64,000 nt of DNA from Flavimobilis rhizosphaerae (GCF_014852685.1 NZ_JACZDF010000001.1:62001-126000), one strand, 5' to 3'. Positions 18,678-27,310 are shown, counted from the first letter of the stretch. Numbers and translations: made by a program. Notes: a model not told the origin generated them from the letters alone.

Positions 18678-19010
18678 TCACGAGCCGACGTGCACTGTCC
18701 CGTCACGCACCTCGACCGCGAACACCGCCAGATCGACCGGATCCTTGCCAGCCGCGTCGAGGCACTCGCCCGTGACGAGGTCCCACACCTGCTTGTGCAT
18801 GGGCGACGTCACCGTCGTGCGCTCACCGTGCGTCCCGACGATCCCGCGCGAGACAACGTTCGCGCCCGAGAACGGATCGTGGTTGGCGACGCCGAGCACA
18901 CGGCCGTCGTCGAGCAGGAACAGCGCGACCTGCACGCCGTCGACGAGCGCGGCCACGCCGCGCTCCGGGTCGAGCGCCGCGAGCTCGCACACCGGGGTCC
19001 ACCTAGTCAC
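18678..19010 (-). CDS. nirD: Assimilatory nitrite reductase small subunit (copy 1)
   Basis: The 110-residue protein is a NirD-type Rieske-like domain without the iron-binding Cys/His set: VCELAALDPERGVAALVDG, FLLDDGRVLGVANHDPF, VVSRGIVG, SPMHKQVWDLVTGECLD. NirD assists NirB in NAD(P)H-dependent reduction of nitrite to ammonium. The GTG at 19010 overlaps the nirB stop (GTGA), so the pair is co-translated. A second nirBD pair lies at 49.5 kb. Confidence 0.92.
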   Translation of the reverse strand: MTRWTPVCELAALDPERGVAALVDGVQVALFLLDDGRVLGVANHDPFSGANVVSRGIVGTHGERTTVTSPMHKQVWDLVTGECLDAAGKDPVDLAVFAVEVRDGTVHVGS

Positions 19011-21652
19011 AGGGCATCCTCCATCTCGACGTCGGACGGGCGGACCGCGATGGTCCGCGCGATGACAGGGTTCGGGTCCGAGACCTCGCCCAGACGGGCC
19101 GGGCGCACCTGCCCGCGCTCGGGCGTGTACGCGAGGTCCGGATCGGGGGTGTCGGGCGCATTGACGAACGACGCGAACCGCGCCAGGCGCACCGGGTCGG
19201 CGAGCGTCGCCGCCCACTCGTCCTCGTACGCCTCGACGTGCGCCGCGATCGACGCCTCGAGGTCCTCGCAGATGCCGAGCGTGTCGTCGACGAGCACCTT
19301 GCGGAGCTCGGCGATGCCGCCCGGATAGTCCGCGACCCACGGTGCCGTCCGCTGCAGACGGTCGGCCGAGCGGATGTAGTACGCGAGGAACCGGTCGATG
19401 ACGCGCAGCAGCATCTCGTCGTCGAGGTCCTCCGCGAGCAGCTCTGCGTGCCGCGGCGTGAAGCCGCCGTTGCCGCCGACGTAGACGTTCCAGCCGCGCT
19501 CCGTCGCGATGACGCCGACGTCCTTGCCGCGGGCCTCCGCGCACTCGCGCGCGCAGCCCGAGACGCCGACCTTGAACTTGTGCGGCGCCCGCAGGCCCCG
19601 GTAGCGCAGCTCGAGGCGCACACCCATGCCGACGGAGTCCTGCACGCCGAAGCGGCACCACGACTGCCCGACGCACGACTTCACCGCACGCAGCGACTTG
19701 CCGTACGCCTGCCCCGACTCCATGCCCGCGTCGACGAGCCGCTGCCAGATCGCCGGGAGCTGCTCGAGGCGCGCACCGAACATGCCGATGCGCTGCGCAC
19801 CCGTGATGCGCGTGTAGAGGCCGTACTCGCGTGCGACGTCCGCGATGACGGCGAGCTTCTCCGGGGTGATCTCGCCGCCGGGGATGCGAGGGATGACGGA
19901 GTACGTGCCGTCCTTCTGCATGTTGGCGAGCGCGTGGTCGTTCGTGTCCTGCAGAGGAGCGTTCGCGGGGTCGAGAACGTGCCCGACGCCGAGGGACGAG
20001 AGGATCGACGCGACGACCGGCTTGCAGACGACGCAGCCGCGACCCGTGCCGTGCGCCGCGACGACCTCGGAGAACGTCCTCAGCCCCTCGGCCTTGACGA
20101 GCGCGAAGAGGTCGGCGCGCGTCATCGGGAAGTGCTCGCACATCGCACGCGACACCTCGACGCCCGACGCCTCGAGCTGGGTGTTGACGAGCTTCGTGAG
20201 GAGCGGCACGCACGAGCCGCAGATCGTGCCCGCCTTCGTGCACTTCTTGACGTCCGCGACGGACGTGCAGCCGTGCTCGGTCACCGCGCCGCGCACCGTC
20301 CCGGCCGTGACGTTCGCGCACGAGCACACGACGACGTCGTCGGGCAGGTCCGCGCTCGGCACCGCCGCGCCGCCCTCGGGCGCGAGGAACGCGCTCGGGT
20401 CCGCGCCGAGGGCGCGGCCCAGCATGGGCCGCAGGCTCGAGTAGAGCGCCGCGTCGCCGACGAACACGCCGCCGAGGAGCGTGCGCGCGTCGTCGGACAC
20501 GACAAGCTTCTTGTACGTCTTCGCGACGGGGTCCGCGAACGTCACCTCGAGCGCGCCCGGCGTGAGCGCGTTGACGTCACCGAACGACGCGGCCTCGACC
20601 GGCACACCGTCGTGGAGGACGCCCTTGAGCTTCGTGCCCTCGGGCGCGGGGGCGTACTCGGCGGTGCCGCCGAGCAGCTGGTCGACGACGACGTCCGCCT
20701 GCGCGTTGCCCGGCGCGACGAGACCCGCGCACACGCCCTCGTACGACGCGACCTCGCCGATCGCCCACACGAACGGGTCCGACGTCCGGCACGTCGGACC
20801 GACGACGACGCCGCCGCGCTCGCCGATCGCCAGGCCAGACTCCCGCGCGAGGCGGTCGCGCGGGCGGATGCCCGTGGAGAAGACGACGACGTCGACGTCG
20901 AGCGTCGACCCGTCGGACAGGACGAGCAGGCCAACCGCGCCGTCGGGAGCCGCGACGAGGCGCGTCGCACCCGTCCCGAGGCGCACGTCGACACCCATGT
21001 CGGCGATGCGGACGCGCAGCGTCTCACCGCCGCCCTCATCGAGCTGGACGGACATGAGACGATCGGCGAACTCGACGACCGTCGCGTGCGCGCCGAGGCG
21101 CTGCAGCGCGCTCGCGGCCTCGAGACCGAGGACGCCGCCGCCGACGACCGCGCCCCGCAGGGGACGGCCGAGCGTGTCCTCGCGGGCCTGGATCCAGTCG
21201 CGCAGCGCCGAGACGTCGTCGAGCGTGCGGTAGGACACGACGCCCGGGAGCTCGATGCCCGTCGTCCGTGGCGTCCATGCCCACGAGCCTGTCGCGAGGA
21301 CGAGGTTGTCGTACGGGACGCGCACGCCCGCGCGCGTGACGACGACCTGCTCGTCGCGGTCGATGCTCGCGACCGCGTCGCCGGTGCGGAGCGTGACGCG
21401 CGCGTCGTCCCACACCGTCGGGGCGAGCGCGAGGGCGTCGGCGTCGCGGCCGTCGAAGAACTCCGAGAGGTGCACGCGGTCGTATGGGCGGTACGGCTCG
21501 TCACCGAGGACGGTGATCTCCCAGGCGGCGTGCTCGCCGCGGGCGAGCATCTGCTCGACGAGGCGGTGCGCGACCATGCCGGCGCCGACGACGACGACGC
21601 GTCCGGGGTCGGTGGGTCCGCCGGTGGGACGGACGGGCGAGACGACGGTCAT
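19007..21652 (-). CDS. nirB: NAD(P)H nitrite reductase large subunit (copy 1)
   Basis: The 881-residue protein has the full NirB order: FAD/NAD(P) reductase domain (VVVGAGMVAHRL, GGGVLGLEAASAL), a BFD-type [2Fe-2S] domain (VVCSCANVTAGTV and KAGTICGSC), then the siroheme/[4Fe-4S] nitrite reductase core with C-x5-C (CVGQSWC) and C-x3-C (CARECAE). It reduces nitrite to ammonium in the cytosol. AGGAGG lies 6 nt before the ATG. It stands alone with nirD, away from the nitrate genes, and no GlnR-like box was found upstream, so it may be regulated differently from copy 2. Confidence 0.96.
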   Translation of the reverse strand: MTVVSPVRPTGGPTDPGRVVVVGAGMVAHRLVEQMLARGEHAAWEITVLGDEPYRPYDRVHLSEFFDGRDADALALAPTVWDDARVTLRTGDAVASIDRDEQVVVTRAGVRVPYDNLVLATGSWAWTPRTTGIELPGVVSYRTLDDVSALRDWIQAREDTLGRPLRGAVVGGGVLGLEAASALQRLGAHATVVEFADRLMSVQLDEGGGETLRVRIADMGVDVRLGTGATRLVAAPDGAVGLLVLSDGSTLDVDVVVFSTGIRPRDRLARESGLAIGERGGVVVGPTCRTSDPFVWAIGEVASYEGVCAGLVAPGNAQADVVVDQLLGGTAEYAPAPEGTKLKGVLHDGVPVEAASFGDVNALTPGALEVTFADPVAKTYKKLVVSDDARTLLGGVFVGDAALYSSLRPMLGRALGADPSAFLAPEGGAAVPSADLPDDVVVCSCANVTAGTVRGAVTEHGCTSVADVKKCTKAGTICGSCVPLLTKLVNTQLEASGVEVSRAMCEHFPMTRADLFALVKAEGLRTFSEVVAAHGTGRGCVVCKPVVASILSSLGVGHVLDPANAPLQDTNDHALANMQKDGTYSVIPRIPGGEITPEKLAVIADVAREYGLYTRITGAQRIGMFGARLEQLPAIWQRLVDAGMESGQAYGKSLRAVKSCVGQSWCRFGVQDSVGMGVRLELRYRGLRAPHKFKVGVSGCARECAEARGKDVGVIATERGWNVYVGGNGGFTPRHAELLAEDLDDEMLLRVIDRFLAYYIRSADRLQRTAPWVADYPGGIAELRKVLVDDTLGICEDLEASIAAHVEAYEDEWAATLADPVRLARFASFVNAPDTPDPDLAYTPERGQVRPARLGEVSDPNPVIARTIAVRPSDVEMEDAL

Positions 21653-21767
21653 GGGTGTCCTCCTGGGATGCTCTGTCCAGAATTCAACAGGCTACCTCCG
21701 AAGGAATGATGGGACCTTTGGCTCGGCCGCGCCCGGCCGCGGTGGCGGGCCAGACGCCCGAGCTCGC

Positions 21768-21833
21768 CTACCCGCGGGTTTGTGCGCTACCCGCAAGTTC
21801 GAACTTGCGGGTAGCGCACAAACTTGCGGGTGC
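21768..21833. repeat. Four-word palindrome, word CTACCCGCAAG, upstream flank of nuclease-fold gene
   Basis: CTACCCGCGGG (21768) and CTACCCGCAAG (21787) are followed by inverted CTTGCGGGTAG (21804) and CTTGCGGGTGC (21823), step 19 bp in both arms. The inner 44 bp (21779-21822) are a perfect palindrome centred on TTCGAA. It lies between divergent genes, so it is not an ordinary terminator. Confidence 0.95.
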
Positions 21834-21972
21834 ATGGCACGGTCCGGCGCGCGTCCGGGGCGGGGCGGGGTCGGGCGGGGGAGGGTTGTGCACAGGTGGG
21901 TTTGCGGGGTGGGCATCCACAGGTCGAGATTCGTCTGCTGCGAGCTGGTCGCAGAGATGGTCGGCTGCGTTC

Positions 21973-22992
21973 ATGGCCCGCCGAGAGCGCATCGTCCCAC
22001 TGTCACCGAGGCAACTCCTCCCGATCCACCTTGCCTCGCAGCTCGATCCCACGACGGTGCGGACGATGCTCCGCGACGGTTCCTGGGTCAAGGCCCGGTC
22101 AGGTGCCTACGTCTCGCGGATGGACCTCGACGACGCAGCCCAGCGGCTCGCTGCCGAGCGGTATGCACGTCCGACCACCTTCGACCACGAGCGCGCGCGT
22201 GCGCTCGCCGGCATCTCGGCGGTCGTCGCGCGGGCCCAGGTGCGTGGCGTCCCGGAGACGCTCGTGCACCAGAGCGCGGCGCTCGTCCATGGGCTCGACG
22301 TGTGGTACATACCTGCGAAGACTCACGTCGGGAGGCGGGGCTTCCCCGGACGAGGCACAGCGCCTGACCTGGCAGTGCACACCGCCGCGGTCCACGAGGA
22401 CGAGATCGTCACGGTCAACGGTGCGCGGGTGACCGGCGTCGTCCGGACCGCGCTCGACATCGCGCGGTTCAATCCGGTGCGCGACGGTGTGGTCGTGCTC
22501 GACCGCGCGCTGCGCGCGGGCATTCCGCGCGCAGCGCTCGACGCGGCGGTGCGTGGCCTCGGCAGCGTGCCGGGGTCCCGTCGCGCGAGGGTGGCGCTCG
22601 AGCACGCGGACGACGGCGCCGAGTCTCCGTGGGAGTCGTGGACGCGCGTCCGGGCGCTCGCGTTCGGGCTTCCACGTCCGACGACGCAGCTCGAGATCGT
22701 CACGGATATCGGAGTCTTCTACGTCGACATGGCCTGGCCCGAGCTGCGGCTCGTCGTCGAGTACGACGGCCAGGTGAAGTACGACGACCTCGCCGGGGGA
22801 GACCCGGCGCGGGTCGTCGCTGCCGAGAAGGACCGCGAGGACGCGATCCGTGCGCAGGGCTGGACGTTCGTGCGGATGACTGCCCGGCAGCTCAGCACGC
22901 CGGACCTCTTCGAGGGGCGTCTGCGTCGGGCCATTGCTGGCCACCGGCCCGTCCCGCTGGCGCCTCGACCGGAGCTCTTCCTCCGGAGGTGA
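21973..22992 (+). CDS. AbiEi/Vsr-like protein with PD-(D/E)XK nuclease fold (copy 1)
   Basis: The 339-residue protein has an N-terminal winged-helix region like AbiEi antitoxins (LPIHLASQLDP...RSGAYV), a middle part typical of the same family, and a C-terminal Vsr/DUF559-like nuclease fold. Candidate active-site residues are Asp252, Glu263, Asp265 and Lys269 in VDMAWPELRLVVEYDGQVKY, followed by GW-x2-VRMT. The copy at 48290 has the same residues with identical spacing. No cognate AbiEii toxin is nearby. The gene is enclosed by palindromes that share one word and begin 137 bp upstream of the start and 3 bp after the stop. The ATG at 21973 gives a length matching copy 2. Function is unknown; DNA cleavage or binding at the flanking words is inference. 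Confidence 0.85.
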   Translation: MARRERIVPLSPRQLLPIHLASQLDPTTVRTMLRDGSWVKARSGAYVSRMDLDDAAQRLAAERYARPTTFDHERARALAGISAVVARAQVRGVPETLVHQSAALVHGLDVWYIPAKTHVGRRGFPGRGTAPDLAVHTAAVHEDEIVTVNGARVTGVVRTALDIARFNPVRDGVVVLDRALRAGIPRAALDAAVRGLGSVPGSRRARVALEHADDGAESPWESWTRVRALAFGLPRPTTQLEIVTDIGVFYVDMAWPELRLVVEYDGQVKYDDLAGGDPARVVAAEKDREDAIRAQGWTFVRMTARQLSTPDLFEGRLRRAIAGHRPVPLAPRPELFLRR

Positions 22993-22994
22993 TC

Positions 22995-23066
22995 CGGCTA
23001 CCCGCAAGTCTGTGCCCTACCCGCAAGTTCAGACTCGCGGGTAGGGCACAAATTTGCGGGTAGCCG
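22995..23066. repeat. Four-word palindrome, word CTACCCGCAAG, downstream flank of nuclease-fold gene
   Basis: Words CTACCCGCAAG stand at 22998 and 23017, inverted copies at 23034 (CTCGCGGGTAG) and 23053 (TTTGCGGGTAG); step 19 bp in both arms. The two 34-nt arms pair at about 30 positions. The word is the same as in the upstream flank at 21768. Confidence 0.95.
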
Positions 23067-23095
23067 AGCTGTGGCCGACGAGCGCCGCTGCTGGG

Positions 23096-24310
23096 CTATG
23101 CGTCGAGCGCCTGGCGGAGGTCTGCCAGGAGGTCCTCGACGTCCTCGAGACCCACCGAGAGGCGCACCGTCGTCTCGCCGATGCCGACGCGCGCGCGGCC
23201 CTCGGCCCCGACCTTCTTGTGCGTCGTCGTCGCCGGGTGCGTGACGAGCGACTTCGCGTCACCGAGGTTGTTCGAGATGTCGATGACCTGCAGCGCGTCG
23301 AGGAAGCGGAACGTCCGCTCCTTCGCAGCCTCGGGCGACGTGCCGTCGGGCACCGCGAGGTCGAACGTCACGACCGTGCCGCCCGCCGACTGCTGCCGCA
23401 CCGCGAGCTCGTGCTGCGGGTGCGACGCGAGGTACGGGTAGCGGACCTGCGCGACGCGGTCATCGGCCTCGAGCGCCGTCGCGACCTCGAGCGCGGCCGC
23501 GGACTGCGCGCGCACGCGCAGCGGAAGCGTCTCGAGCGCCTTGAGCAGCACCCACGCGTTGAACGCGGACATCGTCGGGCCCGTGTTGCGCACCAGGTGC
23601 TGGACCGGCCCGTGGACGAACTCCTCGGAGCCGAGGATCGCGCCGCCGAGGACGCGCCCCTGCCCGTCGATGTGCTTCGTCGCGGAGTAGATGACGACGT
23701 CCGCGCCGAACTCGAGCGGCCGTGAGAGGACGGGCGTCGCGAAGACGTTGTCGACCATGACGATCGCGCCCGCCGCGTGCGCGAGGTCCGCGACCGCGCG
23801 CATGTCGACGATGTCCATCATGGGGTTCGACGGCGACTCGAAGAACACGACGTCGGCGGGCGTCGCGAGCGCGGCCCGCCACTGCTCGACGTCGTGGCCG
23901 TCGACGAGCTCGGTGACGACGCCCCAGCCCGCGAGGATGTCCGTGAGCACGACGAGCGTCGAGCCGAACAGAGCATGCGACGCGACGACGCGCGAGCCAG
24001 CACGGCACACCGCGGCGAGCGCCGTGAACACCGCGGACATGCCCGTCGCGGTCGCGAAGCACGCCTCGGCGCCCTCGAGGAGACGCAGCCGCTCCTCGAA
24101 GTTCGTCACCGTCGGGTTGCCGTAGCGCGAGTAGACGTAGCGGTCGATCTCGCCCGTGAACGCGGCCTCGCACTCGGCGGCCGTCGGGTAGATGTAGCCC
24201 TGCGTGAGGAAGAGCGGCTCCGCGGTCTCGTCGTACGGGGTGCGCTCCTGGCCGCCGCGCACCGCGAGCGTCGCGGGGCGCAGCCCCTCGGGCAGGGGGC
24301 CGCGGCTCAC
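23096..24310 (-). CDS. metZ: O-succinylhomoserine sulfhydrylase (MetZ-type)
   Basis: This is a PLP enzyme of the Cys/Met metabolism family, 404 residues. The cofactor lysine is Lys212 in YSATKHIDGQGR, with the PLP site FESPSNPMMDIVD and the N-terminal YSRYGNPT. The order of motifs fits MetZ, which makes homocysteine from O-succinylhomoserine and sulfide; a related O-acetylhomoserine or cystathionine role cannot be excluded. The GTG at 24310 overlaps the stop of the rhodanese gene (GTGA), a gene pair known for MetZ. A candidate SAM riboswitch lies upstream of the pair. Confidence 0.88.
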   Translation of the reverse strand: MSRGPLPEGLRPATLAVRGGQERTPYDETAEPLFLTQGYIYPTAAECEAAFTGEIDRYVYSRYGNPTVTNFEERLRLLEGAEACFATATGMSAVFTALAAVCRAGSRVVASHALFGSTLVVLTDILAGWGVVTELVDGHDVEQWRAALATPADVVFFESPSNPMMDIVDMRAVADLAHAAGAIVMVDNVFATPVLSRPLEFGADVVIYSATKHIDGQGRVLGGAILGSEEFVHGPVQHLVRNTGPTMSAFNAWVLLKALETLPLRVRAQSAAALEVATALEADDRVAQVRYPYLASHPQHELAVRQQSAGGTVVTFDLAVPDGTSPEAAKERTFRFLDALQVIDISNNLGDAKSLVTHPATTTHKKVGAEGRARVGIGETTVRLSVGLEDVEDLLADLRQALDA

Positions 24311-24729
24311 TCGACGGGCCCGGCGTACGACGTCGTCGGCAGGCCCGCGTTGAGCCAGCCGTTGACGGTGCGGCCGCCGAGCGCGTCGAAGTCGCCCTCG
24401 AAGCCCTGCAGCACGTTGTACGACGACGCCCAGCCGGCGGCCGTTGCGGCCTCGGCCGCGGCGACCGAACGGCCGCCCGAGCGGCACAGGAAGAGGACCG
24501 TCGCGTCCTTGGCGACGCCTGCGGCCTCAAGCTGTGCGAGGAAGCGCGGGTTGGGGCCGTCGTGCGTGGCCCACTCGACGAAGCGGACGGGCTTGTCGTC
24601 GCTCGGCGAGTCGGGGACGCCGACCTCGAGCCACTCCTCGACGGTCCGGACGTCGACGAGGACCGTCTGGGGGTCGATTGTCAGCTGGTCCCAGGCGTCG
24701 CGGGGGGTGACGTCTCCTGCGTAGGGCAT
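24307..24729 (-). CDS. Rhodanese-domain sulfurtransferase
   Basis: The 140-residue single rhodanese domain has the active-site loop LCRSGGRS with Cys82 as the persulfide carrier, and VLVDVRTVEEW near the start. It may deliver sulfur for the homocysteine-forming enzyme encoded next, with which it overlaps by GTGA. GGAGA lies 6 nt before the ATG at 24729, which favours this start over one 17 nt upstream. Confidence 0.88.
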   Translation of the reverse strand: MPYAGDVTPRDAWDQLTIDPQTVLVDVRTVEEWLEVGVPDSPSDDKPVRFVEWATHDGPNPRFLAQLEAAGVAKDATVLFLCRSGGRSVAAAEAATAAGWASSYNVLQGFEGDFDALGGRTVNGWLNAGLPTTSYAGPVE

Positions 24730-24737
24730 GGCGTTCT

Positions 24738-24825
24738 CCGTTCGCATCGGCCGTGGCGGGAGCACCCTGACCCGGTCCGGGGGGTTGCTGCGGCGTCGTC
24801 GTGCCACGTCACTCGGCCGCTCTGG
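24738..24825 (-). promoter_or_regulatory. Candidate SAM riboswitch (SAM-IV/SAM-I type) before rhodanese-metZ
   Basis: Read on the minus strand, the leader holds GAGTGACGTGGCACGACGAC, then GCAGCAACC, CCGGGTCAGGGTGCT, GCCAC and GGCCGATGCG. GTGGC pairs with GCCAC around a core with the GCAACC and GGTGCT blocks typical of SAM-binding leaders in this group, and CGGCC elements can close the outer helix. It ends just before the ribosome site, so it could control translation. This is judged by eye; a covariance-model search is needed. Confidence 0.6.
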
Positions 24826-24942
24826 ATGGTGCCTCGGATGCTACCGGTGCGCCGGTGTGCGGACACGGGCCGTCCCGGTGGCCGGACGGGGCGTCCGGGA
24901 GGTGCGGCAACGCGTGTGACGAGCGTCGCGACGCAGCGGTGG

Positions 24943-24988
24943 GTGAAGTCGTCGGAGCCGCAGGATCTTGCGGCTCCCGACAGTTCAC
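24943..24988. repeat. Imperfect palindrome, arm GTGAAxTxGTCGG
   Basis: Left arm GTGAAGTCGTCGGAGCCGCA pairs with the right arm ending CCCGACAGTTCAC except for one bulge and a few mismatches. A partial third copy of CCGACAGTTC lies at 25022. It stands between the metZ promoter region and an acetyltransferase gene. Confidence 0.6.
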
Positions 24989-25070
24989 GCCGTTGTCCAC
25001 AGGCAGCGTTCCGTGCGCGCCACCGACAGTTCGCCGTCCGGGTGTTGGCACACGGCCTGAGGTGTGTTCT

Positions 25071-25076
25071 TATTTT
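25071..25076 (+). promoter_or_regulatory. -10 element TATTTT before acetyltransferase
   Basis: TATTTT in an unusually AT-rich patch ends 5 nt before the GTG at 25082. Confidence 0.4.
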
Positions 25077-25081
25077 TCGCT

Positions 25082-25840
25082 GTGGAGCACGATCGCACTC
25101 TCTCGGGGCACGGTTTTCGCCTCGAGCCGCTGACGCAGAAGCACGTCGGCGACCTCGCCCGCATGGTCGACGCAGACCTGTGGTCCGGGATGAGCACACC
25201 CCTGCCCGAGGGCGAGGTGGGGATGATGAACTACATCGAGGACTCCCGCTCGCTCGAGGGCTGCTACCCGTTCGCCGTCGTCGACGCGATCAGTGCTGAG
25301 GTGCGGGGCTCGACGGCGCTCGTCGCGCACGATCCCGTGGCCCGGCGGGTCGAGATCGGCCGCACCTTCTACGACCGCGCCGTGTGGGGTCGGCTCATCA
25401 ACCCCGCCGCGAAGTTCCTCCTCCTCGAGCACGCGTTCGAGGACCTCGGCGTCTTCCGGGTCGCGATGCGCGCCGACGCGCGCAACTCCCGCTCGCTCGC
25501 TGCGATCGAGCGGCTCGGCGCAACTCGCGAGGGCACGCTCCGTGGCTTCCGCGACGGGCCCGACGGCACGCGCGTCGACTCGGTGATGTTCTCGATCCTC
25601 GCGCCCGAGTGGCCGGGCGTGCGCGAGCGACTGATCGCCCGCATCGACCCGCTGCGCGCCATCGAGGGGCAGCTCGGCGGCGGCCAGCTGGCGGCCGTCG
25701 GCGCGTCGGTCGGGGAGCCGTCGTCGGTCGACGAGCCCGTGCTCGACGTTCCGGGAGCCGCAGGTGCTGGCATGGCGTCGCGCCGCTGGCGCGGCCCGCG
25801 CCTGCGCGGCAAGGGCCGACGCCCGCGCCCGCAGCGCTGA
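25082..25840 (+). CDS. RimJ/RimL-type GNAT acetyltransferase (copy 1)
   Basis: The 252-residue protein has a GNAT domain (residues ~8-190) with EIGRTFYDRAVWGRLINPAAKFLL and the RimL-type RADARNSRSLAAIERLGATREG. A C-terminal extension of ~55 residues ends in an Arg-rich tail that may bind nucleic acid or be disordered. It is a tandem paralogue of the gene at 25956, which lacks this tail. The GTG at 25082 was preferred because a -10-like TATTTT precedes it; a GTG at 25064 is also possible. Substrate unknown. Confidence 0.8.
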   Translation: MEHDRTLSGHGFRLEPLTQKHVGDLARMVDADLWSGMSTPLPEGEVGMMNYIEDSRSLEGCYPFAVVDAISAEVRGSTALVAHDPVARRVEIGRTFYDRAVWGRLINPAAKFLLLEHAFEDLGVFRVAMRADARNSRSLAAIERLGATREGTLRGFRDGPDGTRVDSVMFSILAPEWPGVRERLIARIDPLRAIEGQLGGGQLAAVGASVGEPSSVDEPVLDVPGAAGAGMASRRWRGPRLRGKGRRPRPQR

Positions 25841-25955
25841 CCTGGCGAGCTAGTCCTGCGGGGACCCTAGGTCGCGTCGCGAGGACTGTCTCACGTGGCG
25901 TCGGCGGGTCGGAAAGCGGCTGCGACGTGGTCGGTCGACGTGTGAGGGTAGGCGC

Positions 25956-26531
25956 ATGACGGCAATCCCCACCCTCGTCGGGCGTGGTGTGCGGCTCGAG
26001 CCGCTCGCGGCCGAGCACGCGCCTGCCCTCGCCCCGCTCGTCGACGCCGCCCTGTGGGCGGGCATGACGACGCCGCTGCCGGACACGACCGACGGGATGG
26101 AACGGCACGTCGCCGGCCTCGCGGCCCGCCCGGGTGTGATGGCGTTCGCGGTGGTCGACGAGTTGCTCGAGCCGGGCCTCGTCGTCGGCATGACGTCGTT
26201 CTACGACGTCGACCTGCGGATCGGCCGCGTCGAGATCGGTCACACGTTCTACGGTCGCCGCTGGTGGGGGACGCACGTCAACCCCGCGGCGAAGCTCGCG
26301 CTGCTCACGCACGCGTTCGACGGGTGGGGTGTCGAGCGGGTCGCGCTGCGGGCCGACGCGCGTAACGTGCGCTCGCTCGCGGCGATCGAGCGGCTCGGGG
26401 CGACGCGGGAGGGCGTGCTGCGCTCGCACCGGCTCGCGCCCGACGGGTCGCGCGGCGACACGGTGTACTTCTCGGTCCTCCGCGACGAGTGGCCGGCGAC
26501 CCGAGCGTCGCTCGAGGCGCGACTCGCCTGA
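25956..26531 (+). CDS. RimJ/RimL-type GNAT acetyltransferase (copy 2)
   Basis: The 191-residue protein is a GNAT acetyltransferase closely related to its neighbour: LVGRGVRLEPLAAEHAPAL, EIGHTFYGRRWWGTHVNPAA and RADARNVRSLAAIERLGATR match the equivalent stretches in copy 1. It probably acetylates an amino group on a protein or small molecule, but the substrate cannot be told. The 115-bp gap between copies contains an imperfect CTAGTCC / GAGGACT inverted pair (25850 and 25881). Confidence 0.85.
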   Translation: MTAIPTLVGRGVRLEPLAAEHAPALAPLVDAALWAGMTTPLPDTTDGMERHVAGLAARPGVMAFAVVDELLEPGLVVGMTSFYDVDLRIGRVEIGHTFYGRRWWGTHVNPAAKLALLTHAFDGWGVERVALRADARNVRSLAAIERLGATREGVLRSHRLAPDGSRGDTVYFSVLRDEWPATRASLEARLA

Positions 26532-26547
26532 CCTCCGGCCGCCCTCT

Positions 26548-26601
26548 CCCGAGAATCCGCGCGCCTGGCTAGTGGCAGTAACCAGACGCGCGGAATCCCG
26601 G
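26548..26601. terminator. Imperfect palindrome between convergent genes
   Basis: Left part (CCCGAGAATCCGCGCGCCTGG) is the imperfect complement of the right part (CCAGACGCGCGGAATCCCGGG). It starts 17 nt after the acetyltransferase stop and probably serves both convergent genes as a terminator. Confidence 0.6.
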
Positions 26602-26684
26602 GGCGGGGGTGGACGCGCGGGCTGGCTGGCCCGTGGCGGACGGACGGGCCTGCGCGTGGGTGGGTGGGGCGTCGGTGTGCGGGG

Positions 26685-27269
26685 TCAGCCCAGCCTGATG
26701 CCGAGGGCAGCCGCCATGCCGGCTGCGAGGCCGTGGAGCTGGGCGGTCGAGACCGTCGCGCCGCGCAGCCCGGCGGCGCCCTCGACCTCGGCGAGGTCGA
26801 TACCGCGCAGGTCGACGTCCTTGAGCCGCGCCTCGGAGGCGACGAGCCGCCGGATCGTCGTCCCGCGCGTGCGGAGGCGGGTGACGGTCGCGCCGGCGAG
26901 GTCGAGGTCGCCGATCGTCACGCCGTCGAGGTAGAGGCCGTCGACCTTGGCGCCGCGCAGGCTGAGGTGGTCGATGCGTCCGCCGACGATCGAGAGGCGG
27001 GCGACGCTCGCGCCGGGTGCGGTGAGGGCGCCTGCGCGCAGGTCGGTCCATGTGCCGCCGAGGATCGAGGCGCCCTTGAGGCTCACGGCGGTCCCGCGGA
27101 CGTCCTCCCAGTCGGTGTCGACGAGGCGCGCGCCGGTGAGCGTGACGTCGTCGAGCGTGCAGGCGCTGAGCGCGCACTCGAGAAAGCGGCTGTCGGTGAG
27201 ATCGCGCCCGGAGAGATCGACCCCGTCGAGCCGGACGTCGTCAACTGTCGCACCCCGGGTGATCTCCAT
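26685..27269 (-). CDS. Pentapeptide-repeat protein
   Basis: The 194-residue protein consists almost wholly of A(D/N)LxX-like five-residue repeats (for example DGVDLSGRDLTDSRF, AKVDGLYLDGVTIGDLDLAG, EARLKDVDLRGIDLAEVEG), which fold as a right-handed four-sided beta helix. There is no signal peptide, so it should be cytosolic. Some relatives mimic DNA and protect gyrase (Qnr/MfpA), but the repeats alone do not prove this. The ATG at 27269 begins just before the first repeat. Confidence 0.85.
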   Translation of the reverse strand: MEITRGATVDDVRLDGVDLSGRDLTDSRFLECALSACTLDDVTLTGARLVDTDWEDVRGTAVSLKGASILGGTWTDLRAGALTAPGASVARLSIVGGRIDHLSLRGAKVDGLYLDGVTIGDLDLAGATVTRLRTRGTTIRRLVASEARLKDVDLRGIDLAEVEGAAGLRGATVSTAQLHGLAAGMAAALGIRLG

Positions 27270-27310
27270 CCCCCCACCCAACCACGCCACCCCGACAGCC
27301 GGTGACGTGC

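Noticed and set aside
21973-22992. Calling the nuclease-fold gene a type IV antitoxin (AbiEi)
   Set aside because: No AbiEii toxin gene is adjacent to either copy, and the C-terminal Vsr-like fold is not part of AbiEi antitoxins.
24830-24942. Short coding frames between the metZ leader and the palindrome at 24943
   Set aside because: They overlap the candidate riboswitch or the palindrome and show no protein-like pattern.
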